Assembly: GCF_030272615.1 (NCBI RefSeq)
Contig: NC_081407.1
Location: forward strand, 138,016,897-138,080,896
Source of the DNA: Cryptomeria japonica
Taxonomy: Eukaryota; Streptophyta; Pinopsida; Cupressales; Cupressaceae
Length of the DNA: 64,000 nucleotides
Direction of reading: 5' to 3'
Translations under genes and position numbers: made by a program
The notes under the pieces: model-generated
Seen by the model: the letters and a program-made list of their open reading frames with translations, nothing else
What the model was told of the DNA's origin: nothing
Database searches by the model: none
In this document: positions 12,024-23,811 of the stretch, piece after piece
Numbering within the stretch: the first letter of the stretch is position 1
Layout of the letters: the number at the start of each line of letters is the position of its first letter

Positions 12024-12028
12024 CTTCC
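12024..12028. repeat. Target site duplication of gypsy element A (left copy, CTTCC)
   Basis: CTTCC lies directly left of the left LTR and recurs at 43100-43104 directly right of the right LTR. Confidence 0.8.
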
Positions 12029-13473
12029 TATATGTGGGAAAATGCGGTGATCAAAATGAATAAATCTAGATCAAAAGACCCACATACCAATGAGACTCTT
12101 GGTGCAAGTATATGAACTAATTGAATTAGTTTAACTTCCCAAGGGGTGTCCTGTTGTTCTCTATCTCACAGGATCCCTAAAGCTAATGTTTTGCTCTCAG
12201 ATCATTGAGCAAATGACTTAGGAATGACAACTCCAAGAACAAGTGATATTTGATCTACATGCATGATTGCATTCTAAGATCTATATAATGTGTTAAAACT
12301 TATGATGATTAAGCTTAAGATGAAGATAATGATATGATATAAGATTAAAAAATTATCCTAACATGATATACTAGCCTAGCATGAATATTCTATGATATGA
12401 AAATGCTTCTAAATACTATGATGATGTTTTAACAAAGAGAGGCTAAGATGCTTAGTAAATTAGGCTATAATGTAGATGCATAAAAACTTGGAGATATATG
12501 GAAAATGAAGAATGAGAGCTCTATTTATAGGGAAAATAGGGCAATGGATGGTTAAGATTGAATAATTTTAACAAGGGCTAGGATTCAAAGTTAATCAATC
12601 CATGTTTACAATTCTTACCAATGAAATGGTGACGATTGTCAACAAGAGGTTGTTTGAGAGGAGAAGCAAGAAGCATTAATTGCCTAATAAGACATGAAGG
12701 TTACCTTAGGAGGTAAGGGTTAAGGTTAGGTTAGGGTTATCCAATGAATAAATCTTTTACCCAAGGGGTAAACTCTTGTGCAAGGGTTAATAGGATAACT
12801 ATGGTCAAAGCCATAAGTGTTTGATGAGACCCTTGATTCAAAAAGATAGTTAAGTTAGAGGAAAGTCTCTAACCAAAGGTCAAAGGTGAGTTAACCATAA
12901 ATGGTTATGTAAGAGCCTTTAATGGTTTGTAAGACTTTAGAGGTTAACCATTTGAAGACACAAAGCCTTTAATTGTTATTGAAGACTTTGGAGGCTTTGA
13001 GAAGTGACTTCCCTTTGCTTAGGAATGTGACAATAATTAGGAGATGAATTAGGCTAAATTGGAAGTGATTAGAAGAATCTAGAAGGGGTTTAGGAGGTGA
13101 GTGGGAGATGTAGGAAAATGCAAGTGGATGAGGGAAAAGGATTTTAATTAAAATAAAATTACTTTATTTCAACTAAAATAGATGCAACTTGCATAAATAC
13201 AAGTGGGGGATTTAATAAATAAATTAGATTTACTTATTTGCAAGGATCAATTTAATTAAAAAGGGAGAAAGGGGATTTAATTAAATAAAGTGATTTATTT
13301 AACTAAAGGCTAGAAAAGGTTTAGGTGAATTTAATTAAATAAATTGAGTAATTTATTTAATCAAATAGATGAAAATAAAGAAATAAATTAAATAGAATTT
13401 AATTAATAAGAGGAATGGGGTTAAAATAAATATTAAATATTTATTTAAGAAAGTGGCCAGATTTATGTCTAAA
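12029..13473 (-). repeat. 3' LTR of gypsy element A
   Basis: About 1445 bp, aligned over most of its length with 41896-43099. Its outer terminus reads TATATGTG where the partner reads TGTACACG; every difference in the first 16 bases is a transition, so the canonical TG end was lost by mutation. It holds roughly 240 bp (around 12330-12600) that the other LTR lacks. Confidence 0.85.
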
Positions 13474-13490
13474 TTTTGCCCCTCTTTGAA
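13474..13490 (-). promoter_or_regulatory. Polypurine tract of gypsy element A
   Basis: On the minus strand this reads TTCAAAGAGGGGCAAAA, directly before the 3' LTR, the expected place for plus-strand priming. The core AAAGAGGGGCAAAA is identical in element C. Confidence 0.85.
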
Positions 13491-14039
13491 GTGACGTGTG
13501 TGCACATGTTGATTCAAAGAAAATCGCTGGATATACGCCTAAATTTTATTGATATGATGTTGTGTGTCAAAATGTTGATATGATGCCCCAGATGTAGATT
13601 TGATAACGATATTGATGATGCCCCCTTGGGAGATGAATCAAGGATCTAGTGAAAAGTTGTCAAGTTTATGATCGTTTTTGAATTAATTGCGATATGAGAA
13701 TATTGACTATGTTGGATGCACATTATTGATTCATCTCCCAAAAAAAATGATGTTGATAAGGTTAAAAATGAAAAAGTGGGAGTAAAATGCATGCCCCACT
13801 TATTAACCCTTTGATTTACCCTATTAAAAGGTAAAAAGTGATTTTGAAAAATCATTTGCACACTTGTCTCCTTGTGATTGTGACATTTGGAGCTCTGACC
13901 ATGATGTCGATTCCATACTCCTCGCATTGATTTGAGTGTGTCAGGCGATACCGGAGACCTGCTGCATATGGCCCACCAGTAAGTGGCCAAAATCCATCTT
14001 TGTTTTTGATTAATTTTATTGATTTTTGCCACTTTTTTC
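13491..14039. other. Internal 3' region of gypsy element A, non-coding
   Basis: This lies between the polypurine tract and the repeat arrays. No conserved domain is visible in either strand. Confidence 0.5.
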
Positions 14040-14510
14040 AATTTTGGGTCAGAATTTGCCGGTTTAGTGTGTAGAGTAGGTTGTCTAGTGCATACGATAT
14101 GAGTGCTAGCAGGTTTAGTGCATAGAGTAGGTTGTCTAGAGCATACGATATGAGTGTTAGCACATAACAAACCCTAAGTAGTTTTAACGTCTAAGTGCCA
14201 AATAGTAGCACGGTTCGGGGGTAGGTTAGCACGTGGAGTGAGTTTAGTGCATAGGGTCTATATAGCAGTGCAAAGGGTATTCTAGTTAGTGCGTAGGATA
14301 GGTTTAGCATGTTGGGTAAGCAGGCTAGTGCAATAGGTATGACAGTTAATGCATAGAGTAGACTTAGCGCATTAGGCAAACAGGGTAGCGCAATAGGTAT
14401 GACAGTTAGCGCGTAGAGTAGATTTAGTGTGTTTTACAATGCGTACGTGGAAAATTTTAGTGCATAAGTGGCAACTTAGCACTTTGGGGCCTTGATTTAG
14501 CACGTATTGT
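14040..14510. repeat. Array of short 'TTAGYGCA'-type repeats in element A
   Basis: More than twelve copies of (T)TAGTGCATAG, TTAGCGCAT and TTAGCAC-like cores lie 20-40 bp apart, some within longer units such as 'ggtatgacagttaatgca'. The reverse complement of the core (TGYRCTAA) forms a matching array near the other end of the internal region (26990-27345 and 41696-41822). Confidence 0.75.
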
Positions 14511-14529
14511 AAAAAGTTGGAAAAAAAGT

Positions 14530-15290
14530 GTTGTGAAAAATGTGTCATGAGTCAAATGGATTGGATAGGTTGCATAGATGTCGATATGGGTTTGTCGATT
14601 GGTCTGATATGGTTTGTGATCCAATGTGAGTCTTATTTTGTGATGATGTCTGATTCTGATATGCTGTTGGATTACGATATGAGTCTGTGGTTGATATGGA
14701 TCTTGTTTCGATATGAGTTGCTTTTCGATATGAGTCAAGTTGTCGATATGAATCTAATTTCGTTATGGGTCTTCGAGTTGATTTGAGTCGATATGGGTCT
14801 TTGAGTTGATATGAGTCTTGATTTCGATATGGGTTTTTGAGTCGATATGGGTCTTTGAGTTGATATGAGTCTTGATATCTATATAGATTTTTGAGTTGAT
14901 ATGAGTCTTGATTTTGATATGGGTCTGATTTCGATATGGGTCTGATTTCGCTATGGATTTTGATTTCATTATAGATTTGATTTTGTTATGGGTCTAATTT
15001 CGTTATGGATCTGATTTTGATATGGGTCTAATTTCGATATGGATCTTGATTTCATTATGGGTCTAATTTTGATATGGATCTAATTTTGATATGGATCTTG
15101 ATTTCGTTATGGGTCTTATTTTGTTATGGGTCTGATTTTGATATGGATCTGATTTCGATATGGGTCTGATTTCGATATGGATCTAATTTTGATATGGGTC
15201 TAAATTCGTTATGGATCTGATTTCGATATGGGTCTGATTTTGATATAGGTTTGATTTCGTTATGGGTCCTGATATGATTCATTGATTGAT
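14530..15290. repeat. Satellite-like tandem array, about 15-18 bp unit, in element A
   Basis: Dozens of imperfect units of the type 'gatatgggtctgatttc' occur head to tail, with variants 'gatatgagtcttgatttc' and 'gttatggatctgattt'. Translations in either direction are artefacts. Tandem arrays in the 3' untranslated region are known for Tat/Ogre elements. Confidence 0.9.
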
Positions 15291-15491
15291 GCGAATATGT
15301 TTTCAATGTGTTTTTAATATGATTCATGTTTTCAAGTTGATTTGGTTTTTATTGTTGATAGATTTGATTGAATCAAGAACTAATGATGGATACGTGTTGA
15401 TTTGCAAGTAGAGCTTGGTGTTCTATAGTCTCAGGAGAGATTCTCGAAGCCATGGACAATTATCCTACGCTTGTCATAGGATGACAGAGAT

Positions 15492-17341
15492 GTGATTGAG
15501 AGATGTGGGTTATCCTCTTTACTAGACATGCCTCGGTATATCATTAACCGGGGGTTATTGATAGCATTGGTAGAGAGGTGGTCCAACAATACAAACACCT
15601 TTTACTTGGTGACCAATGAGATGATAGTTTCACCGAAGGAATGTTATCAGATTCTACAGATTCATGTGGTTGGGGCATTGCTACCCTATGAGCAGATCGA
15701 GGAGGGTGGCACAGAGGCTCTCTGCCACATTTTTTAGGATGATGAGATTAGTGGCTATGAGATCTCATGGTAGGAGTTTCTGGATTTGGGTTACGCTCCG
15801 CTACCGTCAGTATTAGCAGGTTTCATTAGTGGGTTCCTGTGTCTCGATCGTAGATCGAAGGGACTAGCCGTTGGATGGGGATTGGTTCTACAGGATATGG
15901 TGATGCAGGGACGCAGGTTTGCATGGGGTTCTTGCATGTTGGCTCACCTATACAAAGAGCTCCACTAGGTAGTATATCTGTGATACACTAGTCTATCAAG
16001 TGGGCTGACATTATTATAGGTGTGGGCCTATGAGCATATACCAGTGTCGAGACCACTTGCAGATAGGGATAGGCCAGTTGGTCGGGCATATGCATATGGT
16101 TATATAGGTGTAGTTGTCTAGTGTAAGTTGGGCAAACTAGAGCATTGGCAGAGGGCATTAGATGATATTGATACGGTCATCTGGAGACCATATATGGATT
16201 GTGAGGTGTGGGCGAAGGATGGGCTAGAGATGCCTTGTGTATATATGTCGAGGTACCTAATTGGATGAACACCCTTTATTATTGAGATATTTTTTCACAG
16301 TCGTGTTCATCGGTAGTATAATAGACAATAGGGGATACTATAGGGAGCATGTTTGTATGCTTGTCGATGACAAGATGTGCCAGAGTGGGGGCCTACCCTA
16401 GATAGCAGAGCAACTGTAGATGAGTACATGTCCCTGGTGGGACAGATCTGGGATTACGGGGCCGAGGTAGTGGATGTTGGGATGACAGAGTAGTTCTTAG
16501 CCTACTTTGTGGCACATGTCGTGGCACACATATCTGATTTGGCAGAGTGGTTGCTAGCTTTTGACGATGATGAGGAGGAGAAACCATAGAGGCGAGGGGG
16601 TCCTAGATGGAGAGAGGAGGATGAGGGAGAGGAGGTAGGAGAGGGAGGTGGAGGTGGTGGTGGAGGAGATGGAGGTGGAGGTGGTGGTGGAGATAGAGGT
16701 AGACGTGGTGGTGGAGATAAAGGTAGAGGTGGTGGTGGAGATGGCAAAGGTGGAGGTGGCAAAGGAGGTCTTGTTCTTGGTGCAGGTGGGAGGAATAGAG
16801 GATGATAGGAAACCCACCCATACAAGGAGATCCAACGTTCTACCTCCACCAGTGCCTCAAACAGGGACAGGTGTAGGTGGGACTAAGACACAGGTACCTA
16901 TTCAGATCAGGGTGCCCACCTACTGACATGATTCGTAGATTAGAGCGCTATAGGTCTCGGTACAGGAGCTGCAGGCATGGGTTTTAGTGTAGTAGCAATA
17001 GATTACGCAACTGCAAGCAAAGAGGGATGCAACAGTAGAGTGTTAGGGCCGAGCAGAGGCCCTTGCTAATAGGTTAGAGAGAGCCTCAGTTGGTGACCCA
17101 CTTCGGGATACACTGAGAGAGATACAGTACTCACCCAAGGAGGCCGAGTATTATAGGCATTTGTATGAGGAGATAGTCCCTCAAGATCATAGAGCTCCTA
17201 GTTATGTTGTAGTGGTGTCCACTCGATCTGGATGTAGTCATACGAGGATGGAGAGCAGAGGTGCTACGGGGCTTGCCTGACGTGATCCATCTAGTGGAGA
17301 CCCAGGAGCTAGGACATCTGTTGTTAGACCATTTGCCTTAG
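15492..17341 (+). pseudogene. Antisense ORF with plant mobile domain (PMD-C-like), broken by stops
   Basis: The N-terminal part reads as the PMD/aminotransferase-like mobile domain (the MAIN/MAIL-type domain, PF10536 as I recall): INRGLLIALVERWSNNTNTF, then a TxEMxVxPxxxYxIL block, a GxxxHLYKELH block, and VWAYEHIPVSRP with RWR-like WRPY downstream. A Gly/Arg-rich tail (about 16600-16800) and a short charged, possibly coiled segment follow. One frame runs from 15492 to about 16803 with roughly nine stops, mostly TAG, and no shift. It lies on the plus strand, tail-to-tail with the minus-strand integrase, so it belongs to element A as an antisense cargo gene. Its role is unknown; PMD proteins of plants act in silencing and genome stability. 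Confidence 0.7.
16610..16790. repeat. GGN-rich repeat (Gly/Arg-rich tail of the PMD frame)
   Basis: Near-perfect 'ggaggtggtggtggaga' units. In the PMD frame they give Gly/Asp/Arg repeats; the proline-rich readings on the other strand are shadows. Confidence 0.85.
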
Positions 17342-17344
17342 GAG

Positions 17345-18790
17345 ATAGTCATACTTGAGAGATTTATTTTATTGTATTGATCACTTTTGTTGTACTGATA
17401 GACATGATACCCCTTGTACATTTTGACAGTTTTAAAATATATGATATATGGCATTTGATTTTCTCTGATCCACATGTGATGTGTTACTGATGATGATATG
17501 AGTTATGATGTGCATTATTTGATATGATGATACTATGAGGATGATTAGATGCTTAGATAGTGATGATGTTCATGATCTCTTAATGCTGATTTATATGATG
17601 ATGTGAATGCATGATTTGTGATGGAATGATGTATTGTGTTTAATTTGATATGTGATGTGATGTTATTCAAATGTTATGATTTGTGAGTTTTATTTTGAAA
17701 ATGAGATGTATGATAATGATAATGATATGATACTAATGTAAGATTAAAATGATATGCAACTAAATGTAATTTTATGCAACTAAATGATCACTTTAATTTT
17801 GTCATTGTCATTCCTATTTAGTCACTTGTTTGTGCTCCTTTTTTCATCATTGAGCTTTTGATATGTTCAAAGTTAATACAAGCATCATGGTATAATTGAA
17901 CCATAATGACCTGAGTATAACTTACATGGATTTTTTATATTGCAAGATGACACAAGCATCGAGGTATAATTGAGCCAAGACGACTAGAGTGTTGCTTGTG
18001 TAAAATAGACAAGAGATAATCATTTTATGTGCAAAATGGAAAATGTCTTCAATGATATGTTTCCAATCATGTCTCGAGAAAAATATGCACCATATGAATG
18101 ATCACCTCATAGATAGAAAACCAAAGAAAATACCAGATTCCTTCATTGCTTCTCTAGCTCAGTGCATTCTTGAGTAGCTCGGGAGATCTAATGATTCAAA
18201 AATCAAGATACAAATAGTCAAAACTTCATGCCAAATGTAAAAAAATCACAATTTAGAATAAAATCATCCATCATGTGTGTGTTGAAGTTGTAGCTGGATA
18301 ATGATCCTGTTTTCTAGTCTGATGATCAGTTTTGACAATGGTTTCCCTAGTATGTTGCGATCCTTGTTTGTTGTCTGAATGCTAAAGTGAGATGAATGTT
18401 TCCCCCAATCATGGACACTCGTTGATGTGGATATATACGTTGATCACCAAGCCATGGTGGGATATGATATGGATAACTATTTAGATAATCAAGGACAGTG
18501 ACTACACTAAGTATGTCTGGGATAATGTTGTGTGTATAAGTGTTCGGCGATGGTTATGGGCTTAGACCAGATGAATCAAAGATATGATGTGAGTACCAAT
18601 AGATAGAGGAGTTTTTATCTCACAAATAGCACCTATTGCTAGGTTTTCACCACTTGTTTTTATTGTACTTTCATTTTTTTTTGTATTTTTCTGATTTTTT
18701 TAAATTTTTTAAATTTTTTAATTTTTTGTATTTTTCCTTGATCCATGCATTGGACGACTCAAGTGTAGAACTTCTTCAGATGGATTTTGT
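17345..18790. other. Spacer between the antisense PMD frame and the integrase end of element A
   Basis: AT-rich, with 'tgatatgatgat'-like low complexity at about 17460-17770 and a T-rich tract at 18655-18745. No coding sequence is supported. It should hold the 3' ends of both convergent transcription units. Confidence 0.5.
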
Positions 18791-18799
18791 TGATTGGTT

Positions 18800-20000
18800 C
18801 ATCAAGCATGTCCCCTTCTGAATTTGACAACTAATCTGCTCCTGATCCATAGGCTGATATGATGACAAAGGGTCCCAACCAGTTAGGTTCAAACTTCCCC
18901 TTCTGTTCTCGATCTTGTTGATTTCTAGGATTCTCTTTTAGGACAAGATCACCAACTTTGAAATTCCTTGGGATGACTTTTTGATTATAGCTTCTGCACA
19001 TTCGTTGCTGATATGCCTTGAGATGGTCATAGGCATGTTGTCATTTTTCATCAAGAAGCTCTAGTTCCTGCAACTTGTTTACCCGATATTCCTCATCTGG
19101 TATGAGGCCCTTCAAAGATACTCGGAGAGATGGGATTTTTTCCTCAAGAGGTAGAATTTCTTCTGAACCATACACCAATAAATATGGTGTAGCCCCTATA
19201 GGTGTACAAATACTTATTTTGTAGGCCCAAAGTGCTAGATTGAGTTGTACATGCCAATCCTTGCCAACATCATTTACTGGTTTCTTAAGGATTTTTAAGA
19301 TTTATTTGTTTGATTCTTTGGCTTGGCCTTTCCCCTGTGGGTAGTATGGTGTGGAGAAATGATGTTGGATTTTGAATCATTCACATAGCTCTTACACATC
19401 TTGATTCTTGAAAGGATGTTCATTATCTGTGATGATGGAACTGGGAATGCCATATCTGCAAATGAGATAGTTGAGGATGAATGATGAGATTTGTTTTCTA
19501 GTTACGGTGGTCATCGGGACTGCTTTGATCCACTTGGTGAAGTACTCTGTGGCAATGATAATGAACTTATGCCCATTTGAAGAGGAAGGATGAATATTTC
19601 CTACCAGATCAAGTTCCCATTGACCTTAAGACCAAGATGTGGTGAATGGTTGCAACTCCTATGCTAGTGCATGTTTGAGGTTACCACGAATTTGATATTA
19701 GGACATTTCTTAGCAAATTGATAGGACTCTCTTTCCATTGTCGGCCAGTAATATCCCATTCTCAGAAGTTTCTTGGCAAGAGTAGGACCACTTGAATGCG
19801 TACCACAAATACCTTTGTGAAGCTCGTGTAAGGCAGAGTTAGATTCATTACGATCGAGGCATCGAAGAAGAGTACCATCTAGACCTTGGCAGTAAAGTGT
19901 GCTAGCGATTAAGCTATAGTGAGTGGCTTGTCAGATGAAGCTGTGTTTTTGGTTGTGACATAGGTCATGTGGGAAATATTGTTTTTAGGATAATCATAGA
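18800..20000 (-). pseudogene. Integrase region of gypsy element A, broken
   Basis: Minus-strand reading gives fragments of the Ty3/gypsy integrase core: an SSNGHKFIIIATEYFTKWIKAVP block at about 19600-19520, a YGIPSSIITDN block with the second aspartate, and FSTPYYPQGKGQA near 19340 with the catalytic-glutamate region. A LWAYKISICTPIGATPYLLVYG-like segment follows toward 19200. Several in-frame stops interrupt it. Its function would be insertion of the cDNA into the genome. Confidence 0.75.
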
Positions 20001-20249
20001 TCTTCTCATATAGAGGTGAATCCAAACTGATTAGGGCATAGATGACTTGGGATGCATAATTGTCATAGGTTGGGGATAACAATTTCTCTACCAGGAATTT
20101 GTAGAATGGAGGCGATAGTGGACATTGCATCAACATCCCTGTTGTCCAATCTTGGAAGTTGCTCAAAGATGATGTGCACAAAGTACTTTTTGAAGTCATC
20201 CACCATTCTCTTGTAAGGCATTAGCTTATCATCTTTTGTCTGATAATCA

Positions 20250-20525
20250 TCATTGATCTGGTTGATAACCAATTGAGAATCCCCATACTCTTAATTCTAT
20301 GATTCTCCATTCTACACCCACCTTGATTTTGGTTACCAGGGCTTCATATTCAACAATATTGTTGGTGCATGGAAACATTAGTCTGTAAGATCTTGGAATT
20401 GTGTGCCCCTCTGGAGTGATGAACAGGATGCTGGCACCCAATCCATGTTGTGTATAGGATCCATCAAAGTATAGGGTCCATTTATTGGGGGTGATAGTGA
20501 GTACATCCATTTCTGTAAATTCCAC
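20250..20525 (-). pseudogene. Second (archaeal-type) RNase H domain of element A
   Basis: The frame holds WTLYFDGSYTQHGLGASIL, then TPEGHTIPRSYRL and CTNNIVEYEALVTKI. This is the DGS...TNN.AEYEAL pattern of the additional RNase H that marks Tat-lineage elements, separate from the RNase H joined to RT. The second conserved residue set reads VEYEAL, with valine where alanine is usual. A stop or shift separates it from the remaining part at about 20063-20272. Confidence 0.7.
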
Positions 20526-20597
20526 CTATAGTGGTTGTTGGTCTAGAAATGGTGCTTCTTCCAGTTGATCTACAATTACCTATCCTTTGATAGCTTG

Positions 20598-22145
20598 TCA
20601 TTTTGTGTACTGGATATCAAACTCACTTAGAATCTTGACCCATTTATCTAGTCTTCCTGTGAGAGCTGCCTTGCTAAGTAGATACTTGACAGGATTGATT
20701 TTTGCTACTAGCTTGATTGTGTGGACTAGCATGTAGTGGCAGAACTTTTGAGAGGCAAACATCATTGTTAAGAAAGCATTTTTTATGAATGTATAATTGA
20801 GTTCATATCCGTTCAAAGTCCTGCTGATGTAATAAATAGCCCCTTCTTTTCCTGTTGGATCTTCTTGTGCTAGCAGTGCCCCCAAGTATACTTTTGTTGT
20901 TTAAATATAGAGAATGAGTGGCTTGCTCACTATTTGTGGTACCAAAACTGGTGGATTCATCAGATATTGTTTGAGCTGGTGGAATGATTTTGCACACTTG
21001 TCTTAACATTTGAAAGGTATAATCTTATGAAGAAGATGATTGAATGGAAGACATTTATCTACTAACTGAGCAATAAATCATTTGATGGATTGTAGTCTGC
21101 CTTGCAGAGATCGTAGTTGGCTTATGTTTTTAGGAGGTGGCATCTCCATGATAGCGTGAACCTTTGATGGATCGACTTTGATGCCCTTTTCTAATACAAT
21201 GTAGCCCAATAGTTTGTCAAATGTGACCTTGAAGACACACTTCTTAGGGTTTAATCTCACATTGAATTACTCCAATCATTGAAATATTTTATCTAGTATG
21301 CCCAGGTGTTCTTCTTTGGTGAATGATTTATCTAGAAAATCATCCACATAATCCTCCATGAAAGTATGCATAATTTCATGGAATATTTTTGTCATGGCTC
21401 TTTGATAAGTTGCACCAACATTTTTCAAGCCAAAAGGCATGACGTTCCAACAATATGTTCCCCATGGACAAGTAAATGCAGTTTTATCTTGATCCTCTAG
21501 GGCTATCTTGATTTTGTTATAGCTAGAGAAGTTGTCCATCAGAGATAGCATTGCATTCTCTATTGTTAGATCAAGAATAGTGTTGATGCTTGGCAAAGGA
21601 AAGTCATCCTTCAGACATGCTTTGTTTAGATCCCTGAAGTCTATGCATATTCTGATACTTTTGTCGAGTTTAGAAACTGGTACAATGTTTGAGATCCATT
21701 CAACATAGTCTATAGGTCGGATGAATTCGACATCTAATAACTTCTTTAGTTCTACTTTGACCAATAATGCCACATGTGGATTCATCTTTCTTAATTTGTA
21801 CTTGACAAGTTTAGCTCTAAGAGAAATGGATAAGTGATGCATGATTAGATTTGGATCTACCCTTGTCATGTCAGCATAAGACCAAGCATAATTAATTTCC
21901 TTTTCCTTGAACAATTTGATAAAATCTGGTTGTTCTTTTTCTGTGAGTGATTCTGCTAGATGTATGGTTTTGACTACTACTTCAATGCTTATATTTATTG
22001 ATTGAGTTGGCTCAATCAAGATTGGTGACCTTTCTTGATAATGGTTAGGAAGAGTGTCAAATCTCTCATCTTTAGGTGCCTCAAAAAGGTTTTCACCTTT
22101 AGATACATCCTTTTTTTTTACTTTTTTGCGATCTAATACTGCCAT
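20598..22145 (-). pseudogene. Reverse transcriptase and first RNase H of element A
   Basis: The RT block spans about 21276-22145 and shows IRICIDFRDLNKA, DFPLPSI, MPFGLKNVGATYQRAM and the catalytic YVDD within FMEDYVDDFL. After one or more breaks come the LGY thumb segment (21078-21260), with the conserved KxxAI and LRSLQG motifs, and the RNase H-connected part at 20598-20885 (YYISRTLNGYELNYT, LTGRLDKW). Order and motifs match Ty3/gypsy pol. Stops at about 21270, 21070 and 20890 break the frame. Confidence 0.85.
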
Positions 22146-22159
22146 TAACTCATTTTCAC

Positions 22160-23700
22160 CATTAGATCCATTGTTTATTTCATTTTTGCGACTGAGAGAC
22201 TTGGCACTCTCCTAATTGAAGATATCATTACGTTGTTCACTGGTGGAGCATGTTTTTGGGTTGACTGAGCACAGGTATTGGACAATGGATTCATCATTCG
22301 GGAATATTGGTATATTGTGTTGTTCGGGTTCTTCCTAGTCTATGAGATCGGGATATATGAGCAGTAAGGAGTTATTCAGTGGGTTAAGATCAGTTGTTGT
22401 AAGTGACATAGGCGTTTGGGATATTGGTGAGGTCTATGATATTTTTGAGGTGTTCGATGGTATTCTCTTTTATATTGCCTTGTTCGTATTATCGTTGCTC
22501 GTTCTCACTAGCCTCGTAGATATGTTGTGGTATGAATTCAAATGATCGAGACCTTGAGCCTCATCCCTCTTGAGAAAGGGGTGTGTATGCGTGGATTGTA
22601 TCCACCTCAATATTCTTAGTAAAATTAGAACAACTATCCCACTCATTTTCATTGGAATCGGTTTCAGAATCACTATCCCAAGACCTTGCTGAATCTGATA
22701 GGTATATTGTATGGTGAGAAAAGATCACTGATAATTGACACAAGTTTAGTTGCTTGTTCTGATTGGGGATTGGTGCTTTCTTGTACTCTTTGAATTTGTT
22801 CGTACATCATTTCTTTTTGTGACTAGCAATTGCTTTAGGTTGTGGCTCAACCTTGGTTTGATCGGGTTTTTGTAAATGATGTACTTTTTATAAGAAGCTT
22901 CCTCCTTTTGGATAGCAAGTTCTTGTTGTTTCTTAGTTTCTTGATGATTTTGCTCCTTCCTTGTATTTTATGTTTCTTGGTGTATTGCTTCTTGCCATAA
23001 GTCTTCGCTATGTTTTTTGTTTTCTTTCCATTCTGGTTTTTTATGATAATTTTGCTTTTGCACAAACGGAACATGTTGACCATACCCAAGTCTTGTTTTG
23101 TCTTTTGCAAATTATGAAGGAAGTTGCAGGGGTTCTATGATGCCTTCTTGGCACTTGCCAATAGGTCCTTTTCCTTTTTATCCTATTTGTTGCATGATCC
23201 GGAACCCATTTCCATATTGTTTTGTTGGTACAACCACTTTGATGGTAGCAACTCTGATTTCTTCTTCATCCTTGTATAGCCAGCTAAGGATGTCTTTATC
23301 TTCTGATTCTTCAGCCAACGTGCTCATTTGGATAAATTTACCATCAAACTTGGTGATGGGTTGTGTTTCCTGATGTCTTGATGTGGAAGGTTGTCCATAA
23401 GACCTTGGTGAATTTGGCAATTTAGATAGACATAAGGGTTCAAAAGAGTACTCCCCCGTGCCTTGGTCCTTCATTTTCATCTTTTGCTTGAAGTTCATGG
23501 ATAGGGACTTGAGTTCTTCTTGATGGTTGGATGTTGAGGAAGCTTGGGCCTCCCTGTTGTGGGGAGCCAGACTATCTTGAGCTGCCCCCATAGCATTGAA
23601 ATACTGAAAAGGGTTATTATCCGTAGATATTGAAATTTCATGTCTGTTGTATGGGAATTGTATGGGAACTTGATACATTGATGGTGCGTGGAAGGCATCA
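22160..23700 (-). pseudogene. Protease-RT linker of element A with a G-patch-like segment
   Basis: Downstream of the protease the minus strand encodes an acidic/Gln-rich linker. Near 23230-23130 it holds a segment with the G-patch layout: glycine, IMQQIG, a stop where an aromatic residue is expected, then KGKGPIGK and GIIEPL. G-patch domains bind RNA/helicases and occur beside protease in some retroviruses and plant gypsy elements. The K/Q-rich stretch 22800-23090 follows and leads into RT. In-frame stops interrupt it. Confidence 0.5.
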
Positions 23701-23811
23701 CCTACATTTCATGGATCCATGGACGACCCAATAGTATATTGTATGTCAAGTCTATGTCCAATACTTGGCACATGGTGTCTCTTTGTAGATGACCTACTTG
23801 AATGGGTAGTA

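Noticed and set aside
14457-15327. Open frames rich in His/Ile/Lys/Ser on the minus strand
   Set aside because: Translation of the tandem satellite array; no stop arises because of the unit composition.
16393-16849. Proline-rich open frames on the minus strand
   Set aside because: They are the reverse reading of the GGN repeat in the PMD frame.
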